Shown here: in pieces, positions 1 to 7,664 of the stretch
How positions within the stretch are numbered: the stretch's first letter is position 1
Layout: every line of letters begins with the position of its first letter
Assembly (NCBI GenBank): GCA_966211795.1
Contig: CBIHNW010000008.1
Location: 130,221-194,220, forward strand
Direction of reading: 5' to 3'
Source of the DNA: 21-14-0-10-47-8 sp966211795
GTDB taxonomy: Bacteria > Bdellovibrionota > Bdellovibrionia > Bdellovibrionales > Bdellovibrionaceae
Length of the DNA: 64,000 bases
Notes under the pieces: model-generated
What the model saw: only the letters and a program-made list of their open reading frames with translations
Database searches by the model: none
What the model was told of the DNA's origin: nothing
Translations under genes and position numbers: made by a program

Positions 1-100
1 TATACAGCATTTGCAAGTGATTTCATATGGTTGTGGAAATCACACAGCTTGTATGGACCAAGGTCTAGGGTTATCCTAAGGATCAGGAGACACCGATCCG

Positions 101-385
101 ATGTCCGATTCCTCAAGCGGAGTTTTTCACATTCGACGCTGCCATGTTTGTGGTGCCGTGACCGAGCAAGCTGACTCGGCCATTCACAAATGCCAGAGCT
201 GTGGAAAGCATCTTGCTCCGTTTTATTATTTCGATGAAAGTAAGCTCGAGGGCATCGGCGAGCTTGGACCCTTTTTGAGCGTTTGGAAAACGACGCAGCT
301 TCTGCCGGGAGCCTACAACCCCATTTGGGGGCTTAGCACTTATTGGCAGGAGAGTTATGAAGGTCAGTCTCGAGGACATACGTAA
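101..385 (+). CDS. Small zinc-ribbon protein, unknown role
   Basis: 94-residue cytosolic protein with no signal peptide. Two CxxC pairs (Cys14/17 and Cys31/34) form a likely zinc ribbon; the remaining 60 residues are aromatic-rich and match no family I recognise. An AGGAGA element lies ten bases before the ATG, and a small palindrome (ATCCT-A-AGGAT, 73-83) sits just upstream of it. The 3' end overlaps the ilvA start by 29 bases in another frame, so the two genes are probably co-transcribed and translationally coupled. A regulatory or metal-sensing role would be a guess. Confidence 0.7.
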   Translation: MSDSSSGVFHIRRCHVCGAVTEQADSAIHKCQSCGKHLAPFYYFDESKLEGIGELGPFLSVWKTTQLLPGAYNPIWGLSTYWQESYEGQSRGHT

Positions 386-1559
386 AGCGCGCGAAATCAT
401 TCAACACCAGATTCTTCCGACCGAACTTTCGAAATCGATCAGCGCTTCGAAACTGATGGGCTGCGAAGTTTTTTTCAAATACGAAAACCAACAATACACC
501 GGAAGTTTTAAAATCCGGGGTGCATTGAACAAAATCAATTCCTTGTCCGCCGATGAAAAAAAACGCGGTGTCGTCGCCAGCTCTGCCGGCAACCACGCCC
601 AAGGGGTGGCGTTGAGCGCCTCCCGATCCGGAGTGAAATCCACCATCGTCATGCCTTTGGGCGCGCCGCTGGTGAAGGTGCAAGCGACCAAGGATTACGG
701 CGCCGAAGTCGTCCTTCACGGTGATGCCTACGACGATGCTTACGAACACGCGCGCGAGCTCGAGCGAAAGCACGGCTTTATTTTTGTCCATCCCTACGAA
801 GACCCCTTGATCATTGCCGGGCAAGGCACCATCGGGCTTGAGATCCTGGAAAAAATTCCGGATTTGGATTCGCTGGTCATTCCGATCGGTGGTGGTGGCT
901 TGATCAGCGGAATCTCGACGGTCGTGAAAGCCTTAAACCCCAAATGCAAAATCTACGGCGTGCAAAGCAACCAGGCCGACGGCATGGAAAAAATGTTTCA
1001 CGGACAGAAGCCGGATGCGCCGAAGCGGGTGGCGACCATTGCCGATGGTATCGCCATCAAAAAACCCAGCGCGGTGATGTGCGAAAGCTTTATCTCCAAG
1101 CAGGTCGACGAAATCTTCACGGTCAGCGATGATGAAATCGCGGAATCGATCGTCTTCTTGCTCGAGCGCGCGAAAACGGTGTGCGAAGGATCGGGTGCGG
1201 CCAGCGTCGCCGCCTTGATGAATCGAAAGATGGATCTCGGAAAGAAAACCTGCGTGATTTTATCGGGCGGCAACATTGATCTGAATATCATGGCCAAAGT
1301 CATCAACCTTGGTTTGATCCGCAAGGGTCGTTTGGCCGAACTTTCGGTTGTCGTGGATGATTTGCCGGGAAATCTGAATCGTCTCACCAAGACGATCGCC
1401 GATCTGGGCGGCAATGTGCTCGAAGTTCGTCATGACCGCATCAGCGAAGGTTTGCTGCTACGAGAAACCAAAATCGATTTCACGCTCGAGACAAAATCCA
1501 ATGAGCATGCGCAGGAAATTCGACAAGCCCTGATCCAAACCGGCGGTCGCATTTTATAA
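357..1559 (+). CDS. ilvA: Threonine ammonia-lyase (threonine dehydratase)
   Basis: PLP enzyme converting threonine to 2-oxobutanoate and ammonia, the first step toward isoleucine. 400 residues. The Schiff-base lysine is Lys52 in SFKIRGA; the serine/glycine loop SSAGNHAQG and the phosphate-binding loop GGGGL are both present. The last ~75 residues form a single ACT-like domain (from about residue 325), giving the short TdcB/IlvA layout with one ACT domain rather than the ~514-residue E. coli IlvA. The ATG is preceded by AGGAG at close spacing and lies inside the upstream zinc-ribbon gene. Whether it is biosynthetic or catabolic cannot be told from sequence alone. Confidence 0.93.
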   Translation: MKVSLEDIRKAREIIQHQILPTELSKSISASKLMGCEVFFKYENQQYTGSFKIRGALNKINSLSADEKKRGVVASSAGNHAQGVALSASRSGVKSTIVMPLGAPLVKVQATKDYGAEVVLHGDAYDDAYEHARELERKHGFIFVHPYEDPLIIAGQGTIGLEILEKIPDLDSLVIPIGGGGLISGISTVVKALNPKCKIYGVQSNQADGMEKMFHGQKPDAPKRVATIADGIAIKKPSAVMCESFISKQVDEIFTVSDDEIAESIVFLLERAKTVCEGSGAASVAALMNRKMDLGKKTCVILSGGNIDLNIMAKVINLGLIRKGRLAELSVVVDDLPGNLNRLTKTIADLGGNVLEVRHDRISEGLLLRETKIDFTLETKSNEHAQEIRQALIQTGGRIL

Positions 1560-1642
1560 GCGCCGCTATCGGGTCTTCTATGCACCACGGCTCTGTTGCA
1601 GAAGCGGTGGTGGGCTCTGCGCTGGATGTACAGGTCGACAAA

Positions 1643-1756
1643 TTATTTCGACGCCGCAACGGAAGCCGCGGGTTCCGAACTTGAGATCAGCTCGCTCGAA
1701 AATGCATTCATCGTAAACACCAGGGCCAAACCTAAAATCAACAGCAGCTCTTTCAT
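1643..1756 (-). CDS. Tiny secreted or membrane peptide, 37 aa
   Basis: A 37-codon reading frame on the minus strand starting MKELLLILGLALVF. It has a good Shine-Dalgarno (AAGGAGA, five bases from the ATG), a basic/acidic N-terminus, a ~15-residue hydrophobic core and a Ser/Ala-rich tail ending in ASK. The hydrophobic stretch could be a signal peptide or a single membrane helix. It stands alone between ilvA and the Hyu-like pair. It matches no family I know. The case rests on the SD and the peptide's secretory look, because it is too short for coding statistics. Confidence 0.5.
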   Translation of the reverse strand: MKELLLILGLALVFTMNAFSSELISSSEPAASVAASK

Positions 1757-1985
1757 AGCGTCTCCTTGATACAATCCCTATAGATCAAGAATCGTGCTCA
1801 AGTCCGAGCGCCGCGAATGGTTTTATTGATTTAAAACCGTCTCAACATGAGAGGCGGGTCCTTTTCTGTCTAGGTTTTGTGCGGCTGGTGGGGAATTTTA
1901 AGACAGCTGGGGCCTTCTGCATCTGCTGGGTTCCATCTCGAAATGAAACTCGCTTTGAAACGAAAAGAGTTGAGTTTTCCTCTCT

Positions 1986-2019
1986 GAAAAGAACCGTTCG
2001 TCCATCCGGCCAACGGTTC
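1986..2019 (-). terminator. Hairpin terminator for the hyuAB-like operon
   Basis: Perfect 8-bp stem GAACCGTT/AACGGTTC with a 13-nt loop (1991-2019). On the minus strand it is followed by TTTTC. It lies about 100 bases past the hyuB-like stop codon, as expected for the end of that transcript. The remaining sequence between 1757 and 2120 shows nothing else I can identify. Confidence 0.5.
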
Positions 2020-2120
2020 CGAGTTTAAAACCAAGAATCAGTTACAACGTCGTCGAACGTTTTAAAGTGTCATAGGCGGCGCTGGAGGACGCGTTGGCAG
2101 CGTTCGGTCCTGAGCTGAAA

Positions 2121-3572
2121 TTACTCGTTGGCTTTGCCGAAGCCGCCGCCGCCCGCACTGGCTGCGGTGACGCGATCGCCTTTTTGCAATTTGATCTCGC
2201 CACGGCTGGTGGTGAGCGAAATTTTCTCGCCCGTGGTTTTCAGCACGGTGATTTCGCTGGCCATGCCGCCGGTCGCACCCTTTAAGCCTTTGATCTGCGT
2301 GTTTCGGTGACCCAAAAGCCACTTGAGTGTGCAGTCGGCGAAAACTTCGGTCTCGCGCAAGACGCCGTTGCCGCCAGGGAAGCTGCCCTTGCCGCCAGAG
2401 CCTTGGCGGATTCCAGACTGCAACAAGCGCAAAGGATATTGACGTTCGATCTCTTCAACCGAAGGCTGCAGTTTGTTCAGCGACCAGTGAAAATAACCAT
2501 CGATGCCGGCGCCATCCGAAGATGCGCCGGTGCCGCCCGACATGCCATCGAAATAAGTTTTTCCGTTGGCAAACTCAAACGACAGGACGGTCGGAATGGC
2601 GCCGTTCAATCCGGTCGAGCGACTGGAGGTGATGCTCGCCAAGCTCTGCACGGTTGCGGCTGCAAGCAGTGACGAGGCTTCCGCCACGCCTTCAAAAAGC
2701 GGAGACGGGTAGCGCGCATTCAGGAAGCAACCTTCCGGAGTGGTCACCGTCACCAACGAGTAAAGACCTTCATTCAAAAGAAAATCTTCGCCCAGGAATG
2801 CCAGGACGCCGGCCATGCAGGTTCCATAAGTCGCGGCGTCGGTTAGAAAAAGACGTTTTGAATTTGAGCTACCGGTGAAATCAAAATGAATTCCGTCATT
2901 TTGAATTTCCGTGTGCATGCGAATGACTTCGCCGGTTTCAAATTGCAAATCAAAGCGTTGATCGCCGTGCGGAAGATCCATGATCCGGTGAGAAAGACGA
3001 TTCTGCGTTTCGGTCAAAAGCATCTTTTGCGTGGCCTTGCTCAAAATTCCGGGGGATCGGCTGACCCATGATTTCAACAAATCGATTTGTCGCCACAGCA
3101 TCTGCAAACGCTCATTGAAGCGCGGGCTCAGTCCCGCTGGCGCTTGCGGATGCGCGCTGATCGCTTCGATGATGGTTTCGTTCAGCTGCCGACGGCTGGC
3201 GATCGGGGTTGGCGGAATGCGGATGCCCTCGTCTTCCAAACGGGTGGCATTGGTCATGCGCGGTTTGAAACGGGTGCGGATGGCGAGATAAAAATTCTGA
3301 TCACCCAGTTGAAATCCAGTGACCAAGCTCATGACGGATAAAATCGTACCGCCGCTGTAAGGATCATTGGACAGGATGACATCGCCCTCTTTGGGCTGAA
3401 AATATTTGCGCGCCGTTTGGATGCAAGGACCAAAGGTTCCGATGTCGGTGATCGTTTCGTACTTGATTCCCAAAAGCTCGCCGTCGCCGTTCATCAGGGC
3501 CGCGGATTCGAAGGGTGCAAGCACTTCATTCAACAATCGATTCAATTCGGTCATCTGCAAAAAGTTATTCAT
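2121..3572 (-). CDS. Divergent HyuB-like (hydantoinase B/oxoprolinase) protein
   Basis: 483 residues resembling the HyuB subunit of N-methylhydantoinase/acetone carboxylase/5-oxoprolinase systems. The family's GDV..NDPY.GG element is present as GDVILSNDPYSGG, but the histidine/aspartate that normally follow (GGTH..D) are replaced by TILSVM. The C-terminal PGG.G.R.E element survives (FPGGNGVLRETE), as does a glycine-rich tail (AGGGGFG). At 483 residues it is shorter than typical (500-600). ATG at 3572 overlaps the upstream stop by one base (TGATG), so it is translationally coupled to the HyuA-like gene; a TTG one codon earlier is less likely. The fold assignment is good; catalytic function is doubtful because motif residues differ. 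Confidence 0.75.
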   Translation of the reverse strand: MNNFLQMTELNRLLNEVLAPFESAALMNGDGELLGIKYETITDIGTFGPCIQTARKYFQPKEGDVILSNDPYSGGTILSVMSLVTGFQLGDQNFYLAIRTRFKPRMTNATRLEDEGIRIPPTPIASRRQLNETIIEAISAHPQAPAGLSPRFNERLQMLWRQIDLLKSWVSRSPGILSKATQKMLLTETQNRLSHRIMDLPHGDQRFDLQFETGEVIRMHTEIQNDGIHFDFTGSSNSKRLFLTDAATYGTCMAGVLAFLGEDFLLNEGLYSLVTVTTPEGCFLNARYPSPLFEGVAEASSLLAAATVQSLASITSSRSTGLNGAIPTVLSFEFANGKTYFDGMSGGTGASSDGAGIDGYFHWSLNKLQPSVEEIERQYPLRLLQSGIRQGSGGKGSFPGGNGVLRETEVFADCTLKWLLGHRNTQIKGLKGATGGMASEITVLKTTGEKISLTTSRGEIKLQKGDRVTAASAGGGGFGKANE

Positions 3573-4942
3573 CAAACGCCGCCTTTCAGCGCCATCATGC
3601 TTTGAATTTCACGCAGTGATGATTGCGGATCCAAAATCAATTCGGAGCCCACCCATTTTTTCTGCAGTAAGGGATGAAAGAACGGCGCGAAGACGCCGGT
3701 GAGAACCGTCTTCTTCGTTTCTTTGTGCGTTTTGAAATGACATTCGATCGAAAGCATCTGAACCAAATGATCAATCAAACTTTGCGTCAGCTTTTCAACG
3801 TTGGTGTGGCTGAGCTCGGGAATGTTCTTGATCATTGCCGTCAGGTGATCTTTGAACTTCTGCGCACCATGCGGTTGAATCTGCGTGACCGGCAGCTTGT
3901 GTTTTTCATTCAGAACGTCAAACACGGTCGGCTTTAAGGCGCGGCCGAAAGCCATCGGGCCCGGTTCATATCCCAATTCCTTTTTCGAGAATTGAATGCC
4001 GCCCCAAAAACCCGAACTCACTTCCTGCGTCGGTTGCACGTCAAGCTGGTGCAGCAAAGGAATTTTGCCTTCGATCAAGCCCCAAGGGCTTTTCCAGTAC
4101 TCGGCCTTGTGTTTGGTGGAAATCAGGGACCAACTTTCCAGGCCTAGGTACAAAACTTGATCGGCTTGGTTTTTCAGGGACTCGGCTAAAACATGCGTCC
4201 ATGAAAAAAGGCTTCCCGCGATTTGGTTTTTATCTTCCACAAAACCTTCGCCTGTGCGGCTCAGGAAAGAAATTTGGACCTCGTGATCGGGCCAGCTTTT
4301 TTTGATGTCTTCCAGATGCTCGCTGAAGGCGCCCGATAAGCAGGCGTTGATCACGTTGCGGCGCCAGGCCGGCATTTCGTCCGAAGAATTTTCACAGCGG
4401 GTGGCGGCTAAGACTTCGAAGCCTTGCTCAAGAAAATATTTTGCCACCTGCTCTTGATGAGTCGGATTTTGATGCGAGAAAAGCAGATTCACGCAGACAC
4501 GTTTAACGCCCATCAATTTCAATTTTGAATTGATGAATTCAAGTTCGGAAATTTCGACCGGCTTCACCACGTGACCCTGATGATCGATCCGCTCGGATAA
4601 ACCAAAGATCAATTCCTGTGAAGCGAGCGGTTCTTGACGGTACGGTTTGATGTCGAAGCGATCGGGCAGGACCGGTTGGCGAAGGATCGCCCAAGTTTCA
4701 AAGCCCGAGGTCACCACTTGCGCGACGGTGCCGCCCAATTTCGCATCCAGAATTTTTTCTAAAAAACGTGAACTGACAAACAACTTTTCCGGAGTGCCAT
4801 TTTCCAGCCAGAACTTTTTCAGGGCCGCGCCGAGAGGTTCTTGCGGAAGGTAGAAACGCCGATGCGCTTTTAAAGTCTTGTTCTCAAAAAGTCCAAGATC
4901 AGCGAAAGAAAGACCGACTTGGAGATATGCATGAAGTGCCAT
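3572..4942 (-). CDS. Divergent HyuA-like protein lacking ATP-binding motifs
   Basis: 456 residues with clear HyuA landmarks in order: an ERID..G.V..P segment (about residue 116), a region corresponding to the P.(W)RR..NA.L element, and GYEPGPMAFGRALKPTV near residue 330. HyuA is normally 650-700 residues with two ASKHA-type glycine motifs, N-terminal GGTFTD and central GGTSTDV. Here the first is LQVGLSFAD and the second is LGLESWSLIS, so both phosphate-binding loops look lost. It forms an operon with the HyuB-like gene (TGATG junction), divergent from hisC. I infer a repurposed or inactive complex. A decaying gene is less likely because the frame is intact over 456 codons in both members. Confidence 0.7.
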   Translation of the reverse strand: MALHAYLQVGLSFADLGLFENKTLKAHRRFYLPQEPLGAALKKFWLENGTPEKLFVSSRFLEKILDAKLGGTVAQVVTSGFETWAILRQPVLPDRFDIKPYRQEPLASQELIFGLSERIDHQGHVVKPVEISELEFINSKLKLMGVKRVCVNLLFSHQNPTHQEQVAKYFLEQGFEVLAATRCENSSDEMPAWRRNVINACLSGAFSEHLEDIKKSWPDHEVQISFLSRTGEGFVEDKNQIAGSLFSWTHVLAESLKNQADQVLYLGLESWSLISTKHKAEYWKSPWGLIEGKIPLLHQLDVQPTQEVSSGFWGGIQFSKKELGYEPGPMAFGRALKPTVFDVLNEKHKLPVTQIQPHGAQKFKDHLTAMIKNIPELSHTNVEKLTQSLIDHLVQMLSIECHFKTHKETKKTVLTGVFAPFFHPLLQKKWVGSELILDPQSSLREIQSMMALKGGV

Positions 4943-5041
4943 CTGGGTTTCAGTTTCTACTTGATTCAGTTCAAATTAAAGTTACAACTAACTGCTTATC
5001 GCCAGTGTAGATAAAGGAATTCTTAACATCAAGGATTGACT

Positions 5042-6175
5042 GTGAAAGTCTCAGAAGAAATTCTAAAAATGACTCCGTATAAGCCTGGGAAGCCGATTTC
5101 CGAAACTCAGCGTGAATACGGAATTTCCGATGTTATCAAATTAGCCAGTAATGAGAACCCTTTGGGCATCTCAAACAAGGTTAAACAAGCGCTTATTGAT
5201 ACCATCTCTCAAACTCACCGTTATCCAGACGCGTCATGCTTCGAACTTGTGCAGAAAATTTCACAAGTGTGGCGGGTTCCTCGCGAACGCATCTCCATCG
5301 GCAATGGTTCAGATGAGTTGATCGATCTTTTGGTGCGTATTTATTGCGAGCCCGGTGATTCGATTCTGACCAGCGAAGCCGCATTCGTGGCGTACTCGGT
5401 GCGAGCGGGCGCTTCGCGTGTCAAAGTGCAAAGAACACCGCTGGCTCAAGGCTTTCACTTTGATCTGAAAGCGATGGCTGATTTCCTGCGAAAAAATCGC
5501 GAAGCCATGGGCATTCGTCTGGTGTTTATCGCCAATCCCAACAATCCGACGGGCACCTACAACACTCGGTCGGAAGTTGAAGAATTCTTGAAAGAGTTTG
5601 GCAATCACGACGAAGTGCTGATCGTGTTCGACGAAGCTTACACCGAATTTGTGCGCGCCAAAGATTATCAATCAGCGCAGTCCTACATGGAGACTTACAA
5701 AAACATCGTGGTGCTCAAAACCATGTCGAAAATTTATGGTCTGGCGGGCCTTCGCGTGGGCGTGATGCTGGCGCCGGCGGCCACCATCGAGCTCGTGAAC
5801 CGAGTTCGAACTCCATTTAATGTCAATGAATTTGCCCAGGCGGCCGCTATTGCCGCGCTGGATGACTTCGATTTTATCAAACAGACTTGTGAAGCGACCT
5901 GGCAAGGCTTGGACTATTTTTACCAAGAGCTCAAAGCCATGGGGCTTCCATACATTGAATCGCAAGGAAACTTTGTCATGTTTGACACTCTTCGCGATGT
6001 GGGCGAAGTTAACGAGTCGCTTTTACGTCGGGGTGTGATTCTGAGACCGATCCTCAATTACGGTTTCAAAACAGAAATTCGCCTGAGCGTGGGTCTGCCG
6101 CAAGAAAACAAGCGCGCGATCGAGGCCCTTCGGGAAGTGATCAAAGAAATCAAGCCGATCAAATCCGCTCCTTAA
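5042..6175 (+). CDS. hisC: Histidinol-phosphate aminotransferase
   Basis: PLP aminotransferase of histidine biosynthesis (class I/II fold), about 377 residues, close to the usual ~360. Landmarks are the SNENPLG start motif, NPNNPTGT, FDEAY, the Schiff-base lysine in KTMSKIYGLAGLR and the C-terminal RLSVG arginine motif. The start is chosen as GTG 5042 because AAGGA at 5031-5035 gives a six-base spacer; a TTG at 5036 abuts the SD and an upstream ATG is absent. The gene is isolated from other his genes and followed 30 bases later by cmk. HisC paralogs can also serve tyrosine/phenylalanine transamination. Confidence 0.9.
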   Translation: MKVSEEILKMTPYKPGKPISETQREYGISDVIKLASNENPLGISNKVKQALIDTISQTHRYPDASCFELVQKISQVWRVPRERISIGNGSDELIDLLVRIYCEPGDSILTSEAAFVAYSVRAGASRVKVQRTPLAQGFHFDLKAMADFLRKNREAMGIRLVFIANPNNPTGTYNTRSEVEEFLKEFGNHDEVLIVFDEAYTEFVRAKDYQSAQSYMETYKNIVVLKTMSKIYGLAGLRVGVMLAPAATIELVNRVRTPFNVNEFAQAAAIAALDDFDFIKQTCEATWQGLDYFYQELKAMGLPYIESQGNFVMFDTLRDVGEVNESLLRRGVILRPILNYGFKTEIRLSVGLPQENKRAIEALREVIKEIKPIKSAP

Positions 6176-6205
6176 GCTTTCGGGCTTTCAGGAAAGGGTT
6201 TGGTT

Positions 6206-6991
6206 GTGAGTGAGAAGATCGAAAACGGAATTTTGGAAACACTTGAGTTGGTACAAACGATGAATTTAGGCAACGTGGATAATTTAGACGGCTTGAACGA
6301 GCAAAACAGAGATCTAACGGGTGAGCTTGATATGGGACGAGTGGTGACAATTGATGGACCTGCGGCTTCTGGAAAAACTTCGGTCAGTCGTGAACTGGCG
6401 CGCCGATTGGGATGGCACTGGGTTTCGACCGGCGCTTTCTACCGCGGACTGGCTTACGCTGCTCAACGTTTGCAACTGAATCTGCAAGACGAAGAATTGC
6501 TGAGCGATCTGTCGCGCTCGCACCAATGGCGTGTCGAGATGGCCGAAAGCAAAACCCGCGTTTATTTCGGTGACGAAGACGTGACCGATGACATCGGCCG
6601 CGAAGACGTTGGCAACGTGGCCAGCAAAATTTCTCATTTTCCCAAAGTCCGCGAAAGCTTGCTCGAAGGTCAACGCGATTGCCGCGAACGCACCGAAGGC
6701 CTGGTGGCCGAAGGCCGCGACTGCGGCACGGTGGTCTTTCCCAATGCCGAAGTGAAAATTTATCTCACCGCCCGCTCTGAAGATCGCGCCGAGCGCCGGG
6801 CCAAAGAGCAGGGTCTTTCCGCTGAATCCCTGATCGAAGAACAAAACCGCCGCGATCATCAGGACTCGACCCGCAAAGCGGCACCGATGAAGGTGCCGGA
6901 TCAAGCCTACGTCGTCGACACCAGCGAAATGAATTTCGAACAGGTCGTCGCCGCGGTCGAAAAACACGTGCGTGCGGTGTTGAAGAAGTAA
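6206..6991 (+). CDS. cmk: Cytidylate kinase
   Basis: Phosphorylates CMP/dCMP with ATP. The Walker A is GPAASGKTS, followed by the family STGAFYRG segment, a DDI.RE...VGNVAS region, EGRDCGTVVFP and a C-terminal RRDHQDSTR stretch. From ATG 6332 the protein would be 219 residues, the normal family size. From GTG 6206, which has the better ribosome site (GGAAAGGG, seven-base spacer), it gains a 42-residue acidic, asparagine-rich extension with no family counterpart. The longer form is listed because of the SD. It follows hisC closely and is closed by a strong terminator. Confidence 0.88.
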   Translation: MSEKIENGILETLELVQTMNLGNVDNLDGLNEQNRDLTGELDMGRVVTIDGPAASGKTSVSRELARRLGWHWVSTGAFYRGLAYAAQRLQLNLQDEELLSDLSRSHQWRVEMAESKTRVYFGDEDVTDDIGREDVGNVASKISHFPKVRESLLEGQRDCRERTEGLVAEGRDCGTVVFPNAEVKIYLTARSEDRAERRAKEQGLSAESLIEEQNRRDHQDSTRKAAPMKVPDQAYVVDTSEMNFEQVVAAVEKHVRAVLKK

Positions 6992-7061
6992 GCCTGAGCT
7001 GTGCAGGGGCCAATGGGCGAAAGCTTGCTGGTTCCATGTCTGGCGCTTGAGATTGAAATTG

Positions 7062-7096
7062 AAAAGGCCTGAGGTGAACCCCAGGCCTTTTTTATT
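7062..7096 (+). terminator. Rho-independent terminator after cmk
   Basis: Perfect 10-bp stem AAAAGGCCTG/CAGGCCTTTT around a 10-nt loop, followed by more T residues (TTTATTTT). It sits 70 bases past the cmk stop. Confidence 0.85.
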
Positions 7097-7134
7097 TTGA
7101 CGAGCTTGCTGGCAGTCTTCGCATCCTGTCCGAT

Positions 7135-7352
7135 CACTTCCATGTGGAAGTGAGCAGGCAATGGGCGTGCAGTGGCTTGTGCGTGAGCGGTGGGATGCTG
7201 GTTGTGCGGTGGCTGATCCGTGAGCGGGGCGGGGACGTTGGCAGGTGCGCTGGCCGGTGCGTGAGCGGCGGGATGTGTGGAGGTGGGATGGCTTGCTTGC
7301 GAAGCGAGAATCGACTTCCATCTGGAAGTGAGGTTGGCTTCGAACACCTCCT
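7135..7352 (+). pseudogene. Decayed fragments of HNH-family 3' ends
   Basis: Two short palindromes, 7135-7152 and 7314-7329, share the form ACTTCCA-NN-TGGAAGT with the HNH gene at 8688-8703. In each the matching frame reads T-S-x-W-K, as in the gene (CTSTWKL). The second fragment also has codons upstream resembling the gene (KRESTSIWK against KAKCTSTWK) and, 21 bases on, the ten-base CTTGCCTGAG that occurs downstream in the gene. Frames end in stops at once. I read these as remnants of earlier HNH copies; the alternative is a small palindrome under selection in its own right. Confidence 0.4.
7179..7275. repeat. Imperfect direct repeat, 19-bp unit, 78-bp period
   Basis: A 19-base unit of the form GTGCGTGAGCGGyGGGATG occurs at 7179-7197 and 7257-7275 with one difference. 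A third weaker version (CCGTGAGCGGGGCGG) lies between them near 7218. The stretch is G/T-rich and has no credible gene on either strand. Confidence 0.5.
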
Positions 7353-7436
7353 TGCCTGAGTCATCACAAGGTCTAAAATTATTTTTATTTATTTCTGCTG
7401 AGATAATCGAAGTTACAGAACATTTATTTATTTCCA

Positions 7437-7664
7437 CTTGACGAGGTTTTCGGCGCTTTAATCCTTCATTTCGGCTGAGTGTATTCTTTCTGCGAGGCCG
7501 GTCTTGTTTTGAATCTTTCCGTCTTGTGGTGAGCCAGTCTGCCGTCTCAGAAAGGCGCCTGGATGTGATTTCTTGAAGTGCAGTTGCATTTCAAAATCAT
7601 CGAAATTCTTGATTTAAAAAGCCGTGATATATCGATCTTACTTTCTTTCAAGAAGAGGTGTGAG
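7437..7664 (+). promoter_or_regulatory. Conserved leader of HNH element, copy 1
   Basis: About 228 bases directly upstream of the HNH ATG that recur, at roughly 85-90% identity and with almost no length change, at 63420-63647 before the second HNH copy. It begins CTTGACGAG, a possible -35 box (TTGACG), though I see no convincing -10 at standard spacing. The frame running into the gene has no good start codon or SD, so the leader is probably non-coding: a promoter plus long 5' UTR, or the conserved edge of a mobile unit. Identity becomes complete from 7615 onward. Confidence 0.6.

Noticed and set aside
7179..7275. CRISPR-like repeats
   Set aside because: Only two good units with 59-base spacing and a weak third inside; no array and no cas genes.
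6314..7321. 335-codon open frame opposite cmk
   Set aside because: Antisense to a conserved kinase and reads through a strong terminator; composition is that of a shadow frame.
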